Numbered from the stretch's first letter, positions 1 to 6,645 are shown. The stretch is 8,737 nucleotides of DNA from Candidatus Intestinimonas stercorigallinarum (GCA_019115345.1 DXDV01000156.1:1-8737); one strand, 5' to 3'. Numbers and translations are program-made. Notes: generated by a model not told the origin, from the sequence alone.

Positions 1-1727
1 GCGGTCTTGAAGGCCATTTCGGAGGAGTCCACGGGGTGATAGGAGCCATCGTACAGGGTGGCCTTCAGGTACACCACAGGGTAGCCGGCCAGCACGCCGT
101 GCTGCACGGCCTCACGGAGGCCCTTCTCCACGGCGGGGAAGTAGTTCTTGGGCACGGCGCCGCCCACGACCTCCTCGCAGAACTCCATCTCCTCCTGGTC
201 GCTGGGCTCGAAGCGGATCCACACGTCGCCGAACTGGCCGTGACCGCCGGTCTGCTTCTTGTGGCGGCCCTGGACCTCCACCTTCTTGCGGATCTTCTCA
301 CGGTAGGGCACACGGGGCGTGGAGAGCTCGGCCTCCACACCGAAGCGGCTCTTCAGGCGGGACACCAGCACGTCCAGCTGGATGTCGCCGGTGCCGGAGA
401 CCACCACCTGGCGGGTCTCGGCGTTGTTGACCACGGTGAAGGTCTGGTCCTCCTCGCCCAGGCGGGCCAGGCCGGCGGCGATCTTGTCGTCCTGACCCTT
501 GGTCTTGGGGGAGATGGCCATGGAGTACACCGGCTCGGGGAAGGCGATGGGCTCCAGCTTGATGACGTTCCGGGGGTCGCACAGGCTGTCGCCGGTCTTG
601 AGCTTGTCCATCTTGCCGATGGCGCCGATGTCGCCGCAGGAGAGCTTCTTGACCTCCTCGGTCTTTTTGCCCTTCACCTGATAGAGGCGTCCCAGCTTCT
701 CTGTGACGCCGGTGCGGGCGTTGACCATGGGCATATCCGACTCGATGGTGCCGGAGAGGACCTTCACATAGGAGTACTTGCCGTACTGGTCGGAGACGGT
801 CTTCCACACGAAGGCCACGGGCACGGCGCCGGGGGAGACGGCGAACTCCACCATCTCGCCGTGGTCGTCCTCGCCCATGACGGGGGCGCCCTCCAGGGGA
901 GAGGGCAGGAGGTTGACGATGTTGTCCAGGAGCATCTGGGTGCCCAGGCCGGTGAGGGCGGAGCCGCACACCACCGGGAAGAGGGACAGGTCCTTCACGC
1001 CGGCGTGGAGGCCCTGGATCATCTCGGCGTAGGTGAACTCCTCGCCGTTGAAGTAGCGGTCCATGAACTCCTCGCTGGTCTCGGCCACCGACTCCACCAG
1101 GGAATTGTAGAGCTCGTCCAGGACCTCCTGCTTGTTCTCGGGCACGGGGATCTCGTGGCGCTTGCCGTTTTCGATGTCGTAGGCGCGCTTGTTGAGCACG
1201 TCGATGATGCCGATGACCTTCTTGCTCTCATCCCAGATGGGGGCCACCACAGGGGCCACGTTCTTGCCGAAGCGCTCCCGCAGGGTCTCGAAGGCGGCGT
1301 TGTAGTCGGCGTTGTCCTCATCGGTCTTGGAGATGTAGAGGATGCGGGGCATCTTCCGCTCCTCGCAGTATTTCCAGGCCTTCTCGGCGCCCACGCTCAT
1401 GCCGCTCTTGGCGGAGCAGACGATGACGGCGGCGTCGGCCACCCGGAGGGCCTCCATCACCTCGCCGGAGAAGTCGAAATAGCCGGGGGTGTCCAGAATG
1501 TTGATCTTGCAGCCCTTATATTCCACAGGCGCCACGGCGGTGGAGATGGAAAACTGACGGCGGGTCTCCTCGGCGTCGTAGTCACAGGTGGTATTTCCAT
1601 CGGTCACCTTGCCCAGCCGGTCAATGGCGCCGGTCTGAAACAGCATGCTCTCGGCCAGGGAAGTCTTTCCGTTTCCACCGTGGCCCAGCAGGCATACGTT
1701 ACGAATATTTTGTACGGAATAGCTCAT
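1..1727 (-). CDS. EF-G-like translational GTPase (FusA2-type paralogue), C-terminus cut off by window edge
   Basis: This encodes the first 575 residues of a protein of the elongation factor G family, about 690 aa when complete; roughly the last 115 residues (end of domain IV and domain V) lie outside the window. The start is ATG at 1727 with AAGGAGAGG just upstream. Seen in the translation: G1 P-loop GHGGNGKT (residues 15-22), switch I RQFSIS (57-62), G3 DTPGYFDF (79-86), G4 SKTD (133-136), a later CGSAL (G5), and domain IV GGHGQFGDV. Canonical EF-G has AHIDAGKT, RGITI, DTPGH and NKMD. The GHGG P-loop and DTPGY are typical of the second, EF-G-like paralogue in Firmicutes and actinobacteria rather than the essential fusA. 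Tet(M)-type ribosome protection proteins have a different P-loop. Its exact role on the ribosome is not deducible here; paralogues are often non-essential or conditional. It stands alone and diverges from the HAD gene. Confidence 0.93.
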   Translation of the reverse strand, partial: MSYSVQNIRNVCLLGHGGNGKTSLAESMLFQTGAIDRLGKVTDGNTTCDYDAEETRRQFSISTAVAPVEYKGCKINILDTPGYFDFSGEVMEALRVADAAVIVCSAKSGMSVGAEKAWKYCEERKMPRILYISKTDEDNADYNAAFETLRERFGKNVAPVVAPIWDESKKVIGIIDVLNKRAYDIENGKRHEIPVPENKQEVLDELYNSLVESVAETSEEFMDRYFNGEEFTYAEMIQGLHAGVKDLSLFPVVCGSALTGLGTQMLLDNIVNLLPSPLEGAPVMGEDDHGEMVEFAVSPGAVPVAFVWKTVSDQYGKYSYVKVLSGTIESDMPMVNARTGVTEKLGRLYQVKGKKTEEVKKLSCGDIGAIGKMDKLKTGDSLCDPRNVIKLEPIAFPEPVYSMAISPKTKGQDDKIAAGLARLGEEDQTFTVVNNAETRQVVVSGTGDIQLDVLVSRLKSRFGVEAELSTPRVPYREKIRKKVEVQGRHKKQTGGHGQFGDVWIRFEPSDQEEMEFCEEVVGGAVPKNYFPAVEKGLREAVQHGVLAGYPVVYLKATLYDGSYHPVDSSEMAFKT

Positions 1728-1798
1728 ATCTTGTTTCCTCTCCTTACATTTGGGATCTCACGAAAGCGCCGCCCGTTTCATGCGTCACTGTCTTAGTC

Positions 1799-1827
1799 AT
1801 TATATCTCAATACCCGGCGCTTGACAA
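1799..1827 (-). promoter_or_regulatory. Sigma-A-type promoter of the EF-G-like gene
   Basis: On the minus strand TTGTCA (1827-1822) is separated by exactly 17 bp from TATAAT (1804-1799), a perfect -10 and a 5/6 -35. Transcription would start near 1792, giving a leader of about 65 nt before the ATG at 1727. The match and spacing make this a strong constitutive-type promoter. Confidence 0.85.
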
Positions 1828-1831
1828 CTGA

Positions 1832-1845
1832 TTTTTTATAAAAAA
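1832..1845 (-). promoter_or_regulatory. AT-rich perfect palindrome upstream of the EF-G-like promoter (possible UP element)
   Basis: TTTTTTATAAAAAA is a 14-bp perfect palindrome starting 5 bp upstream of the -35 of the leftward promoter, in otherwise GC-rich DNA. Position and composition fit an UP element contacted by the RNA polymerase alpha subunit. A protein-binding operator is an alternative. This is inferred from composition and position only. Confidence 0.45.
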
Positions 1846-1889
1846 CGTAGTCGCCTGGGAAATTGTTCTCCGCTCCGGCCCATCCGCCT

Positions 1890-1918
1890 TTGACAAGGGC
1901 GGCGGAACCGGGTATGAT
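1890..1918 (+). promoter_or_regulatory. Sigma-A-type promoter of the HAD hydrolase gene
   Basis: TTGACA (1890-1895), a 17-bp spacer and TATGAT (1913-1918) form a perfect -35 and a 5/6 -10. Transcription would start near 1925, giving a leader of about 50 nt before the ATG at 1975. It is back to back with the promoter of the EF-G-like gene, with about 60 bp between the two -35 boxes. Confidence 0.85.
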
Positions 1919-1930
1919 GACGGCAGAGAT

Positions 1931-1966
1931 CCTCCGCGGCGGCCCCTCCGCCGCGCCGAAAGGAGG
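1931..1966 (+). promoter_or_regulatory. Leader hairpin that can enclose the HAD gene's ribosome binding site
   Basis: A perfect 8-bp GC stem (CGCGGCGG 1935-1942 with CCGCCGCG 1948-1955, loop CCCCT) lies 3 nt before the strong Shine-Dalgarno AAAGGAGG (1959-1966). CCTCC at 1931-1935 is exactly complementary to GGAGG at 1962-1966. The leader could therefore alternate between the small hairpin with a free ribosome binding site and a longer fold hiding it. GC-rich DNA produces such pairings by chance, so regulation is only a possibility. Confidence 0.4.
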
Positions 1967-1974
1967 CGGGGACC

Positions 1975-2739
1975 ATGGTCCTCAAACGGCCGAAGATGGT
2001 GCTCTTCGACTACGGCCAGACCCTCATCCATGAACCCTATTTCAACAAGGCCCTGGGCATGGAGGCGGTGCTGGCCCACGCCGTTTCCAATCCCCTGGGC
2101 CGCACCGCCCGGGAGCTGGGCGGCTATATCGACGCCCTGGAGACGGAGATGGAGCGCTTTCACACCGCCGACGGCCACAGCCCCCTGCTGGAGACCCACA
2201 ACCTGCCCTTCCAGCGGTACGTCTTTGCCTCTCAGGGCCTCGCCTTCTCCCTGCCGGAGGAGGTGCTGGAGACCCTCTATTGGGACGCCGCCGCGCCGGG
2301 GCAGCCCACCGACGGCATCCTCCCCCTGCTGGACCTTCTGGCGGCCGAGGGCATCCGCACCGGCGTCATCAGCAACCTCTCCTTCTCCGGCGCCGCCCTC
2401 CGGGCCCGGCTGGACCGGCTGCTGCCCAACCACCGCTTCGAGTTCATCCTGGCCACCAGCGAATATGTCTTTCGGAAGCCCAGCCCCCGGATCTTCCGCC
2501 TGGCCCTCACCATGGCCGGGCTGGAGCCCCAGGAGGCGTGGTACTGCGGGGACCACCCCCGCTACGACGTGGAGGGGGCCGCCGCCGCCGGGCTCCAGCC
2601 CGTGTGGTACACCGGGGCGCACGCCCCACACTGGTCCTCCTTCTCCGCGCCGCCTCCCGCCGTCCCCCACCTGGCCCTGGCCCATTGGCAGGACCTCCCG
2701 GCCCTCCTGGCCGGGGCGGAGGCCCCCTGTCCCGCCTGA
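1975..2739 (+). CDS. HAD-superfamily hydrolase with non-standard motif I
   Basis: This 254-aa protein has the four HAD signatures in order. Motif I is FDYGQT (nucleophile D12, T16), motif II is VISN (S133), motif III lysine is K168 in FRKPS, and motif IV is CGDHPRYDVEGA (D193, D198). The roughly 100 residues between motifs I and II fit a helical C1-type cap, as in haloacid dehalogenase/phosphoglycolate phosphatase-like members. In most phosphatases the second position after the nucleophile is the acid/base aspartate (DxDxT); here it is glycine (G14). A phosphatase, another HAD activity or a weakened enzyme are all possible, and the substrate cannot be named. The start is set by AAAGGAGG 8 nt upstream; an internal ATG at 1996 has no such site. 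The gene has its own promoter and appears monocistronic, converging on the exonuclease gene 42 bp downstream. Confidence 0.88.
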   Translation: MVLKRPKMVLFDYGQTLIHEPYFNKALGMEAVLAHAVSNPLGRTARELGGYIDALETEMERFHTADGHSPLLETHNLPFQRYVFASQGLAFSLPEEVLETLYWDAAAPGQPTDGILPLLDLLAAEGIRTGVISNLSFSGAALRARLDRLLPNHRFEFILATSEYVFRKPSPRIFRLALTMAGLEPQEAWYCGDHPRYDVEGAAAAGLQPVWYTGAHAPHWSSFSAPPPAVPHLALAHWQDLPALLAGAEAPCPA

Positions 2740-2756
2740 ATAAACCCGTGATGGGC

Positions 2757-2774
2757 AAAAGCGGGGCGTCCCCG
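2757..2774 (-). terminator. Weak candidate terminator of the exonuclease gene
   Basis: On the minus strand, just after the exonuclease stop, CGGGG-ACG-CCCCG (2774-2762) forms a 5-bp GC hairpin followed by CTTTT. The short stem and only four Ts make it a weak candidate. No better terminator is visible for the HAD gene in this 42-bp convergent gap. Confidence 0.35.
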
Positions 2775-2781
2775 GCCCTTC

Positions 2782-3348
2782 CTACCCCTTGGGCAGGGTG
2801 CGCAGGCGGGTCAGATCGTAGGTGCGCAGAAAGGGCTGGACCGAGGCCCCCGCCGTGAGGTGGCGGAGGAGCACCCCGGCGCAGGCCAGGCTGTCGCTGC
2901 CGGCCCGGTGGTGGTCCAGCGGCAGGTCCAGGCGATCGCACAGGGTGTTGAGCCTGTGGTTGGGGAGCTGGGGCAGCAGGCGGCGGCTCATCTGGCAGGT
3001 GCAGGCGTAGGGGACCCGCTCCCGCCAGAAGATGCCGTAGTCCCGCAGGCACTTGCCCAGCACCGACATGTCGAACTGGGCGTTGTGGGCCACCAGCAGG
3101 CCGCTTTCAAAGACCGGCCGCAGCTCGGCCCACAGCGCCGGGAAGGCGGGCTTTCCCGCCACCCGCTCCGGGGTGATGCCGGTGAGGGCCACGTTGAAGG
3201 CCTCGAAGGGGGCCTCCGGGTCCACCAGGGTGTCGTAGGTCTCCACCACCCGGCCCCCCTCCACCACCGCCACGCCGATGGCGCTCATGCGGTCGTTGGC
3301 GTGGTTGGGGGTCTCCACATCGAAGGCGATATAGCGCTGGTATCCCAT
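2782..3348 (-). CDS. DEDDh-family 3'-5' exonuclease (DnaQ/RNase T-like)
   Basis: This 188-aa protein consists almost entirely of one exonuclease domain. Exo I is FDVET (D10, E12), Exo II is AHNAQFDMSVL (H88, D93) and Exo III is HRAGSDSLA (H147, D152). These give the full DEDDh set of two-metal-ion catalytic residues. The family trims 3' ends of DNA or RNA; free-standing copies like this resemble the DNA polymerase III epsilon subunit but are not necessarily part of the polymerase. The start at 3348 is preferred because AAGGGAG lies 9 nt upstream. An in-frame ATG at 3405 adds 19 low-complexity residues and has no ribosome binding site. There is no additional domain such as a helicase or BRCT. 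The substrate (repair, proofreading or RNA) is not deducible. Confidence 0.92.
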   Translation of the reverse strand: MGYQRYIAFDVETPNHANDRMSAIGVAVVEGGRVVETYDTLVDPEAPFEAFNVALTGITPERVAGKPAFPALWAELRPVFESGLLVAHNAQFDMSVLGKCLRDYGIFWRERVPYACTCQMSRRLLPQLPNHRLNTLCDRLDLPLDHHRAGSDSLACAGVLLRHLTAGASVQPFLRTYDLTRLRTLPKG

Positions 3349-3395
3349 GTTCCGGTTCTCCCTTCCGCCGGACCTGCGGCCGGTATTTCCGCCCC

Positions 3396-3404
3396 ATTTT
3401 ACCA
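3396..3404 (-). promoter_or_regulatory. Candidate extended -10 promoter of the exonuclease gene
   Basis: On the minus strand TGGTAAAAT (3404-3396) matches an extended -10 (TGn plus TAAAAT, 5/6). No good -35 is found at 16-18 bp. Transcription would start near 3389, about 40 nt before the ATG at 3348. It lies back to back with the promoter of the methyltransferase operon. Confidence 0.45.
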
Positions 3405-3432
3405 CAGTTCGACCCGCCGGGGAAGGGACGTC

Positions 3433-3461
3433 TTTACAGCTCCAGCCAATGTGCGTATACT
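3433..3461 (+). promoter_or_regulatory. Sigma-A-type promoter of the five-gene operon
   Basis: TTTACA (3433-3438), a 17-bp spacer and TATACT (3456-3461) give 5/6 matches at both boxes. Transcription would start near 3468, leaving a leader of about 40 nt before the ATG at 3509. No further promoter of this quality was noticed before the terminator at 6686, which supports one transcript for the five genes. Confidence 0.8.
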
Positions 3462-3508
3462 AAGAGTACCCGTCAGCTTCGCGGCCCTTGGGGCGGAGAG
3501 GAGAGGCC

Positions 3509-4336
3509 ATGGCCCACATCATCACAGTCAACGACCTGTCCCACCCGGGACTGGCCCCCTATGCCCGGCTCACCGAACGACAGCTCCGCAGCAGACGAGA
3601 TCCGGAGGATGGGCTTTTCATCGCCGAGAGCCCCAAGGTCATCGGCCACGCTCTGGACGCCGGCTGTGTGCCCGTCTCCCTCCTCATGGGGGAAAAGCAC
3701 CTCCAGGGCCAGGGGAGGGACCTCTTGGAGCGGTGCGGCGGCGTGCCGGTCTACACCGGGCCGGACAGCCTGCTGGAATCCCTCACCGGCTACCGGCTGA
3801 CCCGGGGCTTCCTGTGCGCCATGCGCCGGCCCGCCCTGCCCACGGTGGAGGCCGTCTGCGCCGGCGCCCGGCGGGTGGCCGTGCTGGAGGGCATCGTGGA
3901 CCCCACCAACGTGGGGGCGGTGTTCCGCTCCGCCGCCGCCCTCCGCATGGACGCCGTGCTGGTCACCCCCACCTGCTGCGACCCCCTGCACCGCCGCGCG
4001 GTGCGGGTGAGCATGGGGACGGTCTTTCAGGTGCCCTGGACCGTCATCGGCAGCCTGGCCGGAGACTGGCCCCACCCGGGGCTGGAGCGGCTGAAGGCCC
4101 TGGGCTTCTCCACCGCCGCCATGGCCCTGGACCCCCGGGCCGTCACCATCGAGGACCCCCGGCTCCGCTCGGAGGAGCGGCTGGCCGTCGTGCTGGGCGC
4201 CGAGGGGGACGGTCTCTCCAACCACACCATCGCCGGGTGCGACTACACCGTGTGCATCCCCATGGCCCACGGCGTGGACTCCCTCAACGTGGCGGCGGCC
4301 AGCGCCGTGGCCTTCTGGGAGCTCCGGGTCCGGTAA
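3509..4336 (+). CDS. TrmH/SpoU-family RNA 2'-O-ribose methyltransferase
   Basis: This 275-aa protein is predicted to transfer a methyl group from S-adenosylmethionine to a ribose 2'-OH in rRNA or tRNA. The three SPOUT motifs are all present in the C-terminal half: motif 1 NVGAVFRSA (N134, R140), motif 2 GAEGDGL (230-236), and motif 3 IPMAHGVDSLNVAAA (250-264), which forms the trefoil-knot cofactor site. The N-terminal 110 residues contain the ESPKVIGHALDAG segment typical of the small substrate-binding domain that precedes the catalytic part. The precise target nucleotide cannot be read from sequence, so no symbol is given. ATG at 3509 is chosen because GGAGAGGAG lies just upstream; a TTG at 3488 would add seven residues without a ribosome binding site. 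First gene of the operon; 22 nt to the next. Confidence 0.92.
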   Translation: MAHIITVNDLSHPGLAPYARLTERQLRSRRDPEDGLFIAESPKVIGHALDAGCVPVSLLMGEKHLQGQGRDLLERCGGVPVYTGPDSLLESLTGYRLTRGFLCAMRRPALPTVEAVCAGARRVAVLEGIVDPTNVGAVFRSAAALRMDAVLVTPTCCDPLHRRAVRVSMGTVFQVPWTVIGSLAGDWPHPGLERLKALGFSTAAMALDPRAVTIEDPRLRSEERLAVVLGAEGDGLSNHTIAGCDYTVCIPMAHGVDSLNVAAASAVAFWELRVR

Positions 4337-4358
4337 AACGCCGAGAGGAGAGGTGAGC

Positions 4359-4754
4359 ATGGAACGAGATGCGCACTACGAGAGCGACGTCCTCTTTTTC
4401 TTCGAGGGAAAGCCCCTGGAGCTGGGCCTCTACCAGGCCCTCTTCGCCCGGATGGAGGCGGCCTTCCCCGACGCCGCCGTGAAGGTCCAGAAGAGCCAGA
4501 TCAGCTTTTACCAGCGCCGCCTCTTTGCCGCCGCCTCCCTCCCCATCCGGCGGAAAAAGACCTGGCCGGAACACTGTCTGGTGGTCACCGCCGGCCTGAA
4601 CCGCCGGCTGGACTCCCCCCGGGTGGCGGCGGCGGTGGAGCCCTACCCCGGCCGGTGGACCCACCACATCCTCCTCACCGCTCCGGAGGAGATCGACGAC
4701 GCGCTGCTGGACTGGCTGGAGGAGGCCCGGGCCTTCGCCGTCCGCAAGCGGTAA
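4359..4754 (+). CDS. Small conserved protein, DUF5655-like
   Basis: This 131-aa soluble protein has no signal peptide or membrane segment. The N-terminal part (FFFEGKPLELGLYQALFARME, 13-33, split here as FFFEGKPLEL and LYQALFARME) resembles the start of DUF5655-type domains. It is followed by VKVQKSQISF (41-50), RRLFAA, and a C-terminal WTHHILLTAPEEID (100-113). A run of arginines and lysines plus conserved-looking aromatics suggests a binding rather than a catalytic protein; no catalytic motif is recognised. The family assignment is from memory of the pattern and is moderate. ATG at 4359 is chosen, with AGGAG 8 nt upstream; a GTG at 4353 overlaps the Shine-Dalgarno sequence. It sits 22 nt after the methyltransferase and 11 nt before the NIF3-like gene, so it is co-transcribed. 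Function unknown. Confidence 0.75.
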   Translation: MERDAHYESDVLFFFEGKPLELGLYQALFARMEAAFPDAAVKVQKSQISFYQRRLFAAASLPIRRKKTWPEHCLVVTAGLNRRLDSPRVAAAVEPYPGRWTHHILLTAPEEIDDALLDWLEEARAFAVRKR

Positions 4755-4765
4755 GGGGGCGCCGT

Positions 4766-5101
4766 ATGTCTCTCACCTATTGCAAGCTGGAAATTTTCAT
4801 CCCCGAGAGCCACCTGGAGGCCCTCCGGGAAGCCCTGATGTCCGTGGACGCCGGGCACATCGGCGCCTACGACGGCTGTCTCTCCTACGCCCCCGTCACC
4901 AGCTGCTGGCGGCCCCTCCCCGGGACCGCCCCCTACCTGGGCCGGGTGGGGGAGCTGTGCACCGCCCCCGAGCTGAAGGTGGAGGTCACCTGCCGGGCGG
5001 CGGACCTGGAACAGACCGTCGCCGCCGTGAAGGCGGTCCACCCCTACGAGGAGCCCGTCATCAACGCCATCCCCCTGCTCTCCACCGGCCTGGGGGAGTG
5101 A
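4766..5101 (+). CDS. Stand-alone NIF3-type domain protein (YqfO/CutA-like fold)
   Basis: This 111-aa protein matches the insert domain found in the middle of bacterial NIF3/YqfO proteins, here as an independent gene. Signatures are KLEIFIPESHLEALREAL (7-24), AGHIGAYDGCLSY (29-41), a central GRVGEL segment, and HPYEEPV (92-98). The fold is related to PII and CutA1 proteins, which form trimers and bind metals or small ligands. The flanking dinuclear-metal half-domains of full NIF3 are absent and there is no room for them, so this is the short stand-alone form rather than a truncation. Its biochemical role is not established. The start has AAGGGGGC upstream; the stop TGA at 5099-5101 overlaps an ATG at 5101, but the next gene more probably starts at 5122. 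Confidence 0.85.
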   Translation: MSLTYCKLEIFIPESHLEALREALMSVDAGHIGAYDGCLSYAPVTSCWRPLPGTAPYLGRVGELCTAPELKVEVTCRAADLEQTVAAVKAVHPYEEPVINAIPLLSTGLGE

Positions 5102-5121
5102 TGGAGAAAGGAAGTGGCCCC

Positions 5122-6162
5122 ATGCTGGCCTATACCTACCTGGGCCGGGGAGACCTCCGGCTGCTGGAAAAGCCCAAGCCCGCGCTGCTGGAGGACCGGG
5201 ACGCCGTCGTCCGGGTGACCCTCTCCAGCATCTGCACCAGCGACCTCCACATCAAGCACGGCTCGGTGCCCCGGGCGGCGCCCGGCGTCACCCTGGGCCA
5301 TGAGATGGTGGGCGTGGTGGAGGAGGTGGGCGCCGCCGTCGCCAAAGTGAAGCCCGGCGAACGGGTGGCGGTGAACGTGGAGACCTTCTGCGGGGACTGC
5401 TTCTTCTGCCGCCGGGGCTGGGTCAACAACTGCGTCCACCCCCAGGGCGGCTGGGCCCTGGGCTGCCGCATCGACGGCGGACAGGCCCCCTGCGTCCGGG
5501 TCCCCCTGGCCGACCAGGGCCTCACCCCCATCCCGGAGGGGGTGAGCGACCTCCAGGCCCTCTTCGTGGGGGACATCCTGGCCACCGGCTACTGGGCCGC
5601 CCAGATCACCCCCGTGGGGCCGGAGGACACCGTCCTCCTCATCGGCGCCGGACCCACCGGGGTGTGTACCCTCCAGTGCCTGCTGCTCCAGACCCCCAAG
5701 CGGGTCATCGTCTGTGAGCGGGACCCGGAGCGCCGGGCCTACGTGGAGCGGCACTATCCCCAGGTGCTGACGGTGGGCCCCGAAGAGGTCCTCCCCTTCG
5801 TCCGGGCCCACTCCGGCCACGGCGGCGCCGACGCCGTCATCGAGGCGGCGGGCACCGAGGACACCTTCCGCCTGGCCTGGCAGTGCGCCCGGCCCAACGC
5901 CGTGGTGACGGTGGCGGCCCTCTACGACGCCCCCCAGGTCCTCCCCCTCCCCGATATGTACGGCAAGAACCTGACCTTCAAGACCGGAGGGGTGGACGGC
6001 TGCAACTGCGCCGAGACCCTGGACCTCATCGCCCGGGGGAGGCTGGACACCACCGGCCTCGTCACCCACACCTACCCCCTCCGGGACATCGCCGCCGCCT
6101 ACGACCTCTTCGAGCACCGCCGGGACGGGGTGGTCAAGGTGGCCATCGACATGACCCTCTGA
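5122..6162 (+). CDS. Zinc-dependent alcohol dehydrogenase (medium-chain MDR family)
   Basis: This 346-aa cytoplasmic oxidoreductase has a GroES-like N-terminal zinc domain and a Rossmann domain. Catalytic zinc ligands are C38 (ICTSD), H60-E61 (GHE) and D151 (FVGDILATGY). The structural zinc lobe has four cysteines in CX2CX2CX7C spacing (C90, C93, C96, C104). The cofactor loop is GAGPTG (175-180), and the acidic residue at the end of the following strand (VCER, E199) suggests NAD over NADP. The GDILATGY pattern resembles the formaldehyde dehydrogenase, threonine dehydrogenase and polyol dehydrogenase branch; the substrate is unknown. ATG at 5122 is preferred because AAAGGA lies 9 nt upstream and the protein then begins MLAYTYLGRGDL like its relatives. 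An ATG at 5101 overlaps the previous stop and its Shine-Dalgarno is too close. Fourth operon gene, 21 nt before bcp. Confidence 0.92.
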   Translation: MLAYTYLGRGDLRLLEKPKPALLEDRDAVVRVTLSSICTSDLHIKHGSVPRAAPGVTLGHEMVGVVEEVGAAVAKVKPGERVAVNVETFCGDCFFCRRGWVNNCVHPQGGWALGCRIDGGQAPCVRVPLADQGLTPIPEGVSDLQALFVGDILATGYWAAQITPVGPEDTVLLIGAGPTGVCTLQCLLLQTPKRVIVCERDPERRAYVERHYPQVLTVGPEEVLPFVRAHSGHGGADAVIEAAGTEDTFRLAWQCARPNAVVTVAALYDAPQVLPLPDMYGKNLTFKTGGVDGCNCAETLDLIARGRLDTTGLVTHTYPLRDIAAAYDLFEHRRDGVVKVAIDMTL

Positions 6163-6183
6163 CAACGGAAAGGAGTTTTATCC

Positions 6184-6645
6184 ATGCTGGAAGCCGGTAC
6201 CAAGGCCCCCGCCTTCACCCTCCCCGACCAGGACGGCGCCCCCGTCTCCCTCTCCGACTTTCTGGGAAAGAAGGTCGTCCTGTACTTCTACCCCAAGGAC
6301 AACACCCCCGGCTGCACCCGGCAGGCCTGCGCCTTCGCCGGCAGCTACGCCGCCTTCCGGGACCTGGACGCGGTGGTCATCGGGGTGAGCAAGGACTCCG
6401 CCGCCTCCCACCGGCGGTTCGCCGAGAAATACGGCCTCCCCTTCCGCATCCTCTCCGACCCGGAGCTGGGCGTCCTCCAGGCCTACGGGGTCTGGCAGGA
6501 GAAAAAGCTCTACGGCAAGGTGAGCATGGGGGTGGTCCGCACCACCTTCATCATCGACGAGGAGGGCGTCATCGAAAAGGTGATGCCCAAGGTGAAGCCC
6601 GACACCAACGCCGCCGACATCCTGGCCTACCTCCGGAAAGACTGA
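6184..6645 (+). CDS. bcp: Bcp/PrxQ-type thiol peroxidase (peroxiredoxin)
   Basis: This 153-aa protein reduces hydrogen peroxide and organic hydroperoxides using electrons from thioredoxin. The active-site stretch PKDNTPGCTRQAC carries the peroxidatic cysteine C44 and resolving cysteine C49, spaced as in E. coli Bcp. The remaining fold markers are APAFTLPDQDG near the start, GVSKDS in the middle and TTFIIDEEG near the C-terminus. Length is normal and no signal peptide is present, so it acts in the cytosol. AAAGGAG (6169-6175) lies 8 nt before the ATG. It is the last gene of the operon, 21 nt after the zinc dehydrogenase and directly before a strong terminator. In an anaerobe it would provide protection against peroxide after oxygen exposure. 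Confidence 0.95.
   Translation: MLEAGTKAPAFTLPDQDGAPVSLSDFLGKKVVLYFYPKDNTPGCTRQACAFAGSYAAFRDLDAVVIGVSKDSAASHRRFAEKYGLPFRILSDPELGVLQAYGVWQEKKLYGKVSMGVVRTTFIIDEEGVIEKVMPKVKPDTNAADILAYLRKD

Noticed and set aside
1..1727. Tetracycline ribosome-protection protein
   Set aside because: The GHGGNGKT P-loop and other G-motifs fit EF-G-like paralogues, not the GHVDAGKT type of Tet(M)/Tet(O).
36..1796. Very long plus-strand open frame (586 codons) opposite the EF-G-like gene
   Set aside because: It is rich in His, Leu, Gly and Val with no domain and lies antisense to a well-supported EF-G-like gene. Strong G/C at third codon positions removes stops from the opposite strand.
1821..1849. TTGACA at 1821-1826 as a rightward -35
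   Set aside because: No acceptable -10 lies 16-18 bp downstream (TATAAA is only 10 bp away). The same bases serve the leftward -35.
3349..3405. Longer exonuclease starting at ATG 3405
   Set aside because: No ribosome binding site, it would overlap the candidate -10 region, and the extra residues are not family-like.
2860..4356. Plus-strand open frame of 498 codons spanning the exonuclease and methyltransferase genes
   Set aside because: Low-complexity Arg/Pro/Gly translation crossing two real genes and a promoter; a GC-content artefact.
5101..5121. Zinc dehydrogenase start at ATG 5101 overlapping the previous stop (TGATG)
   Set aside because: The Shine-Dalgarno would be only about 2 nt away. 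ATG 5122 has a properly spaced site and a family-like N-terminus. Translational coupling is still possible.
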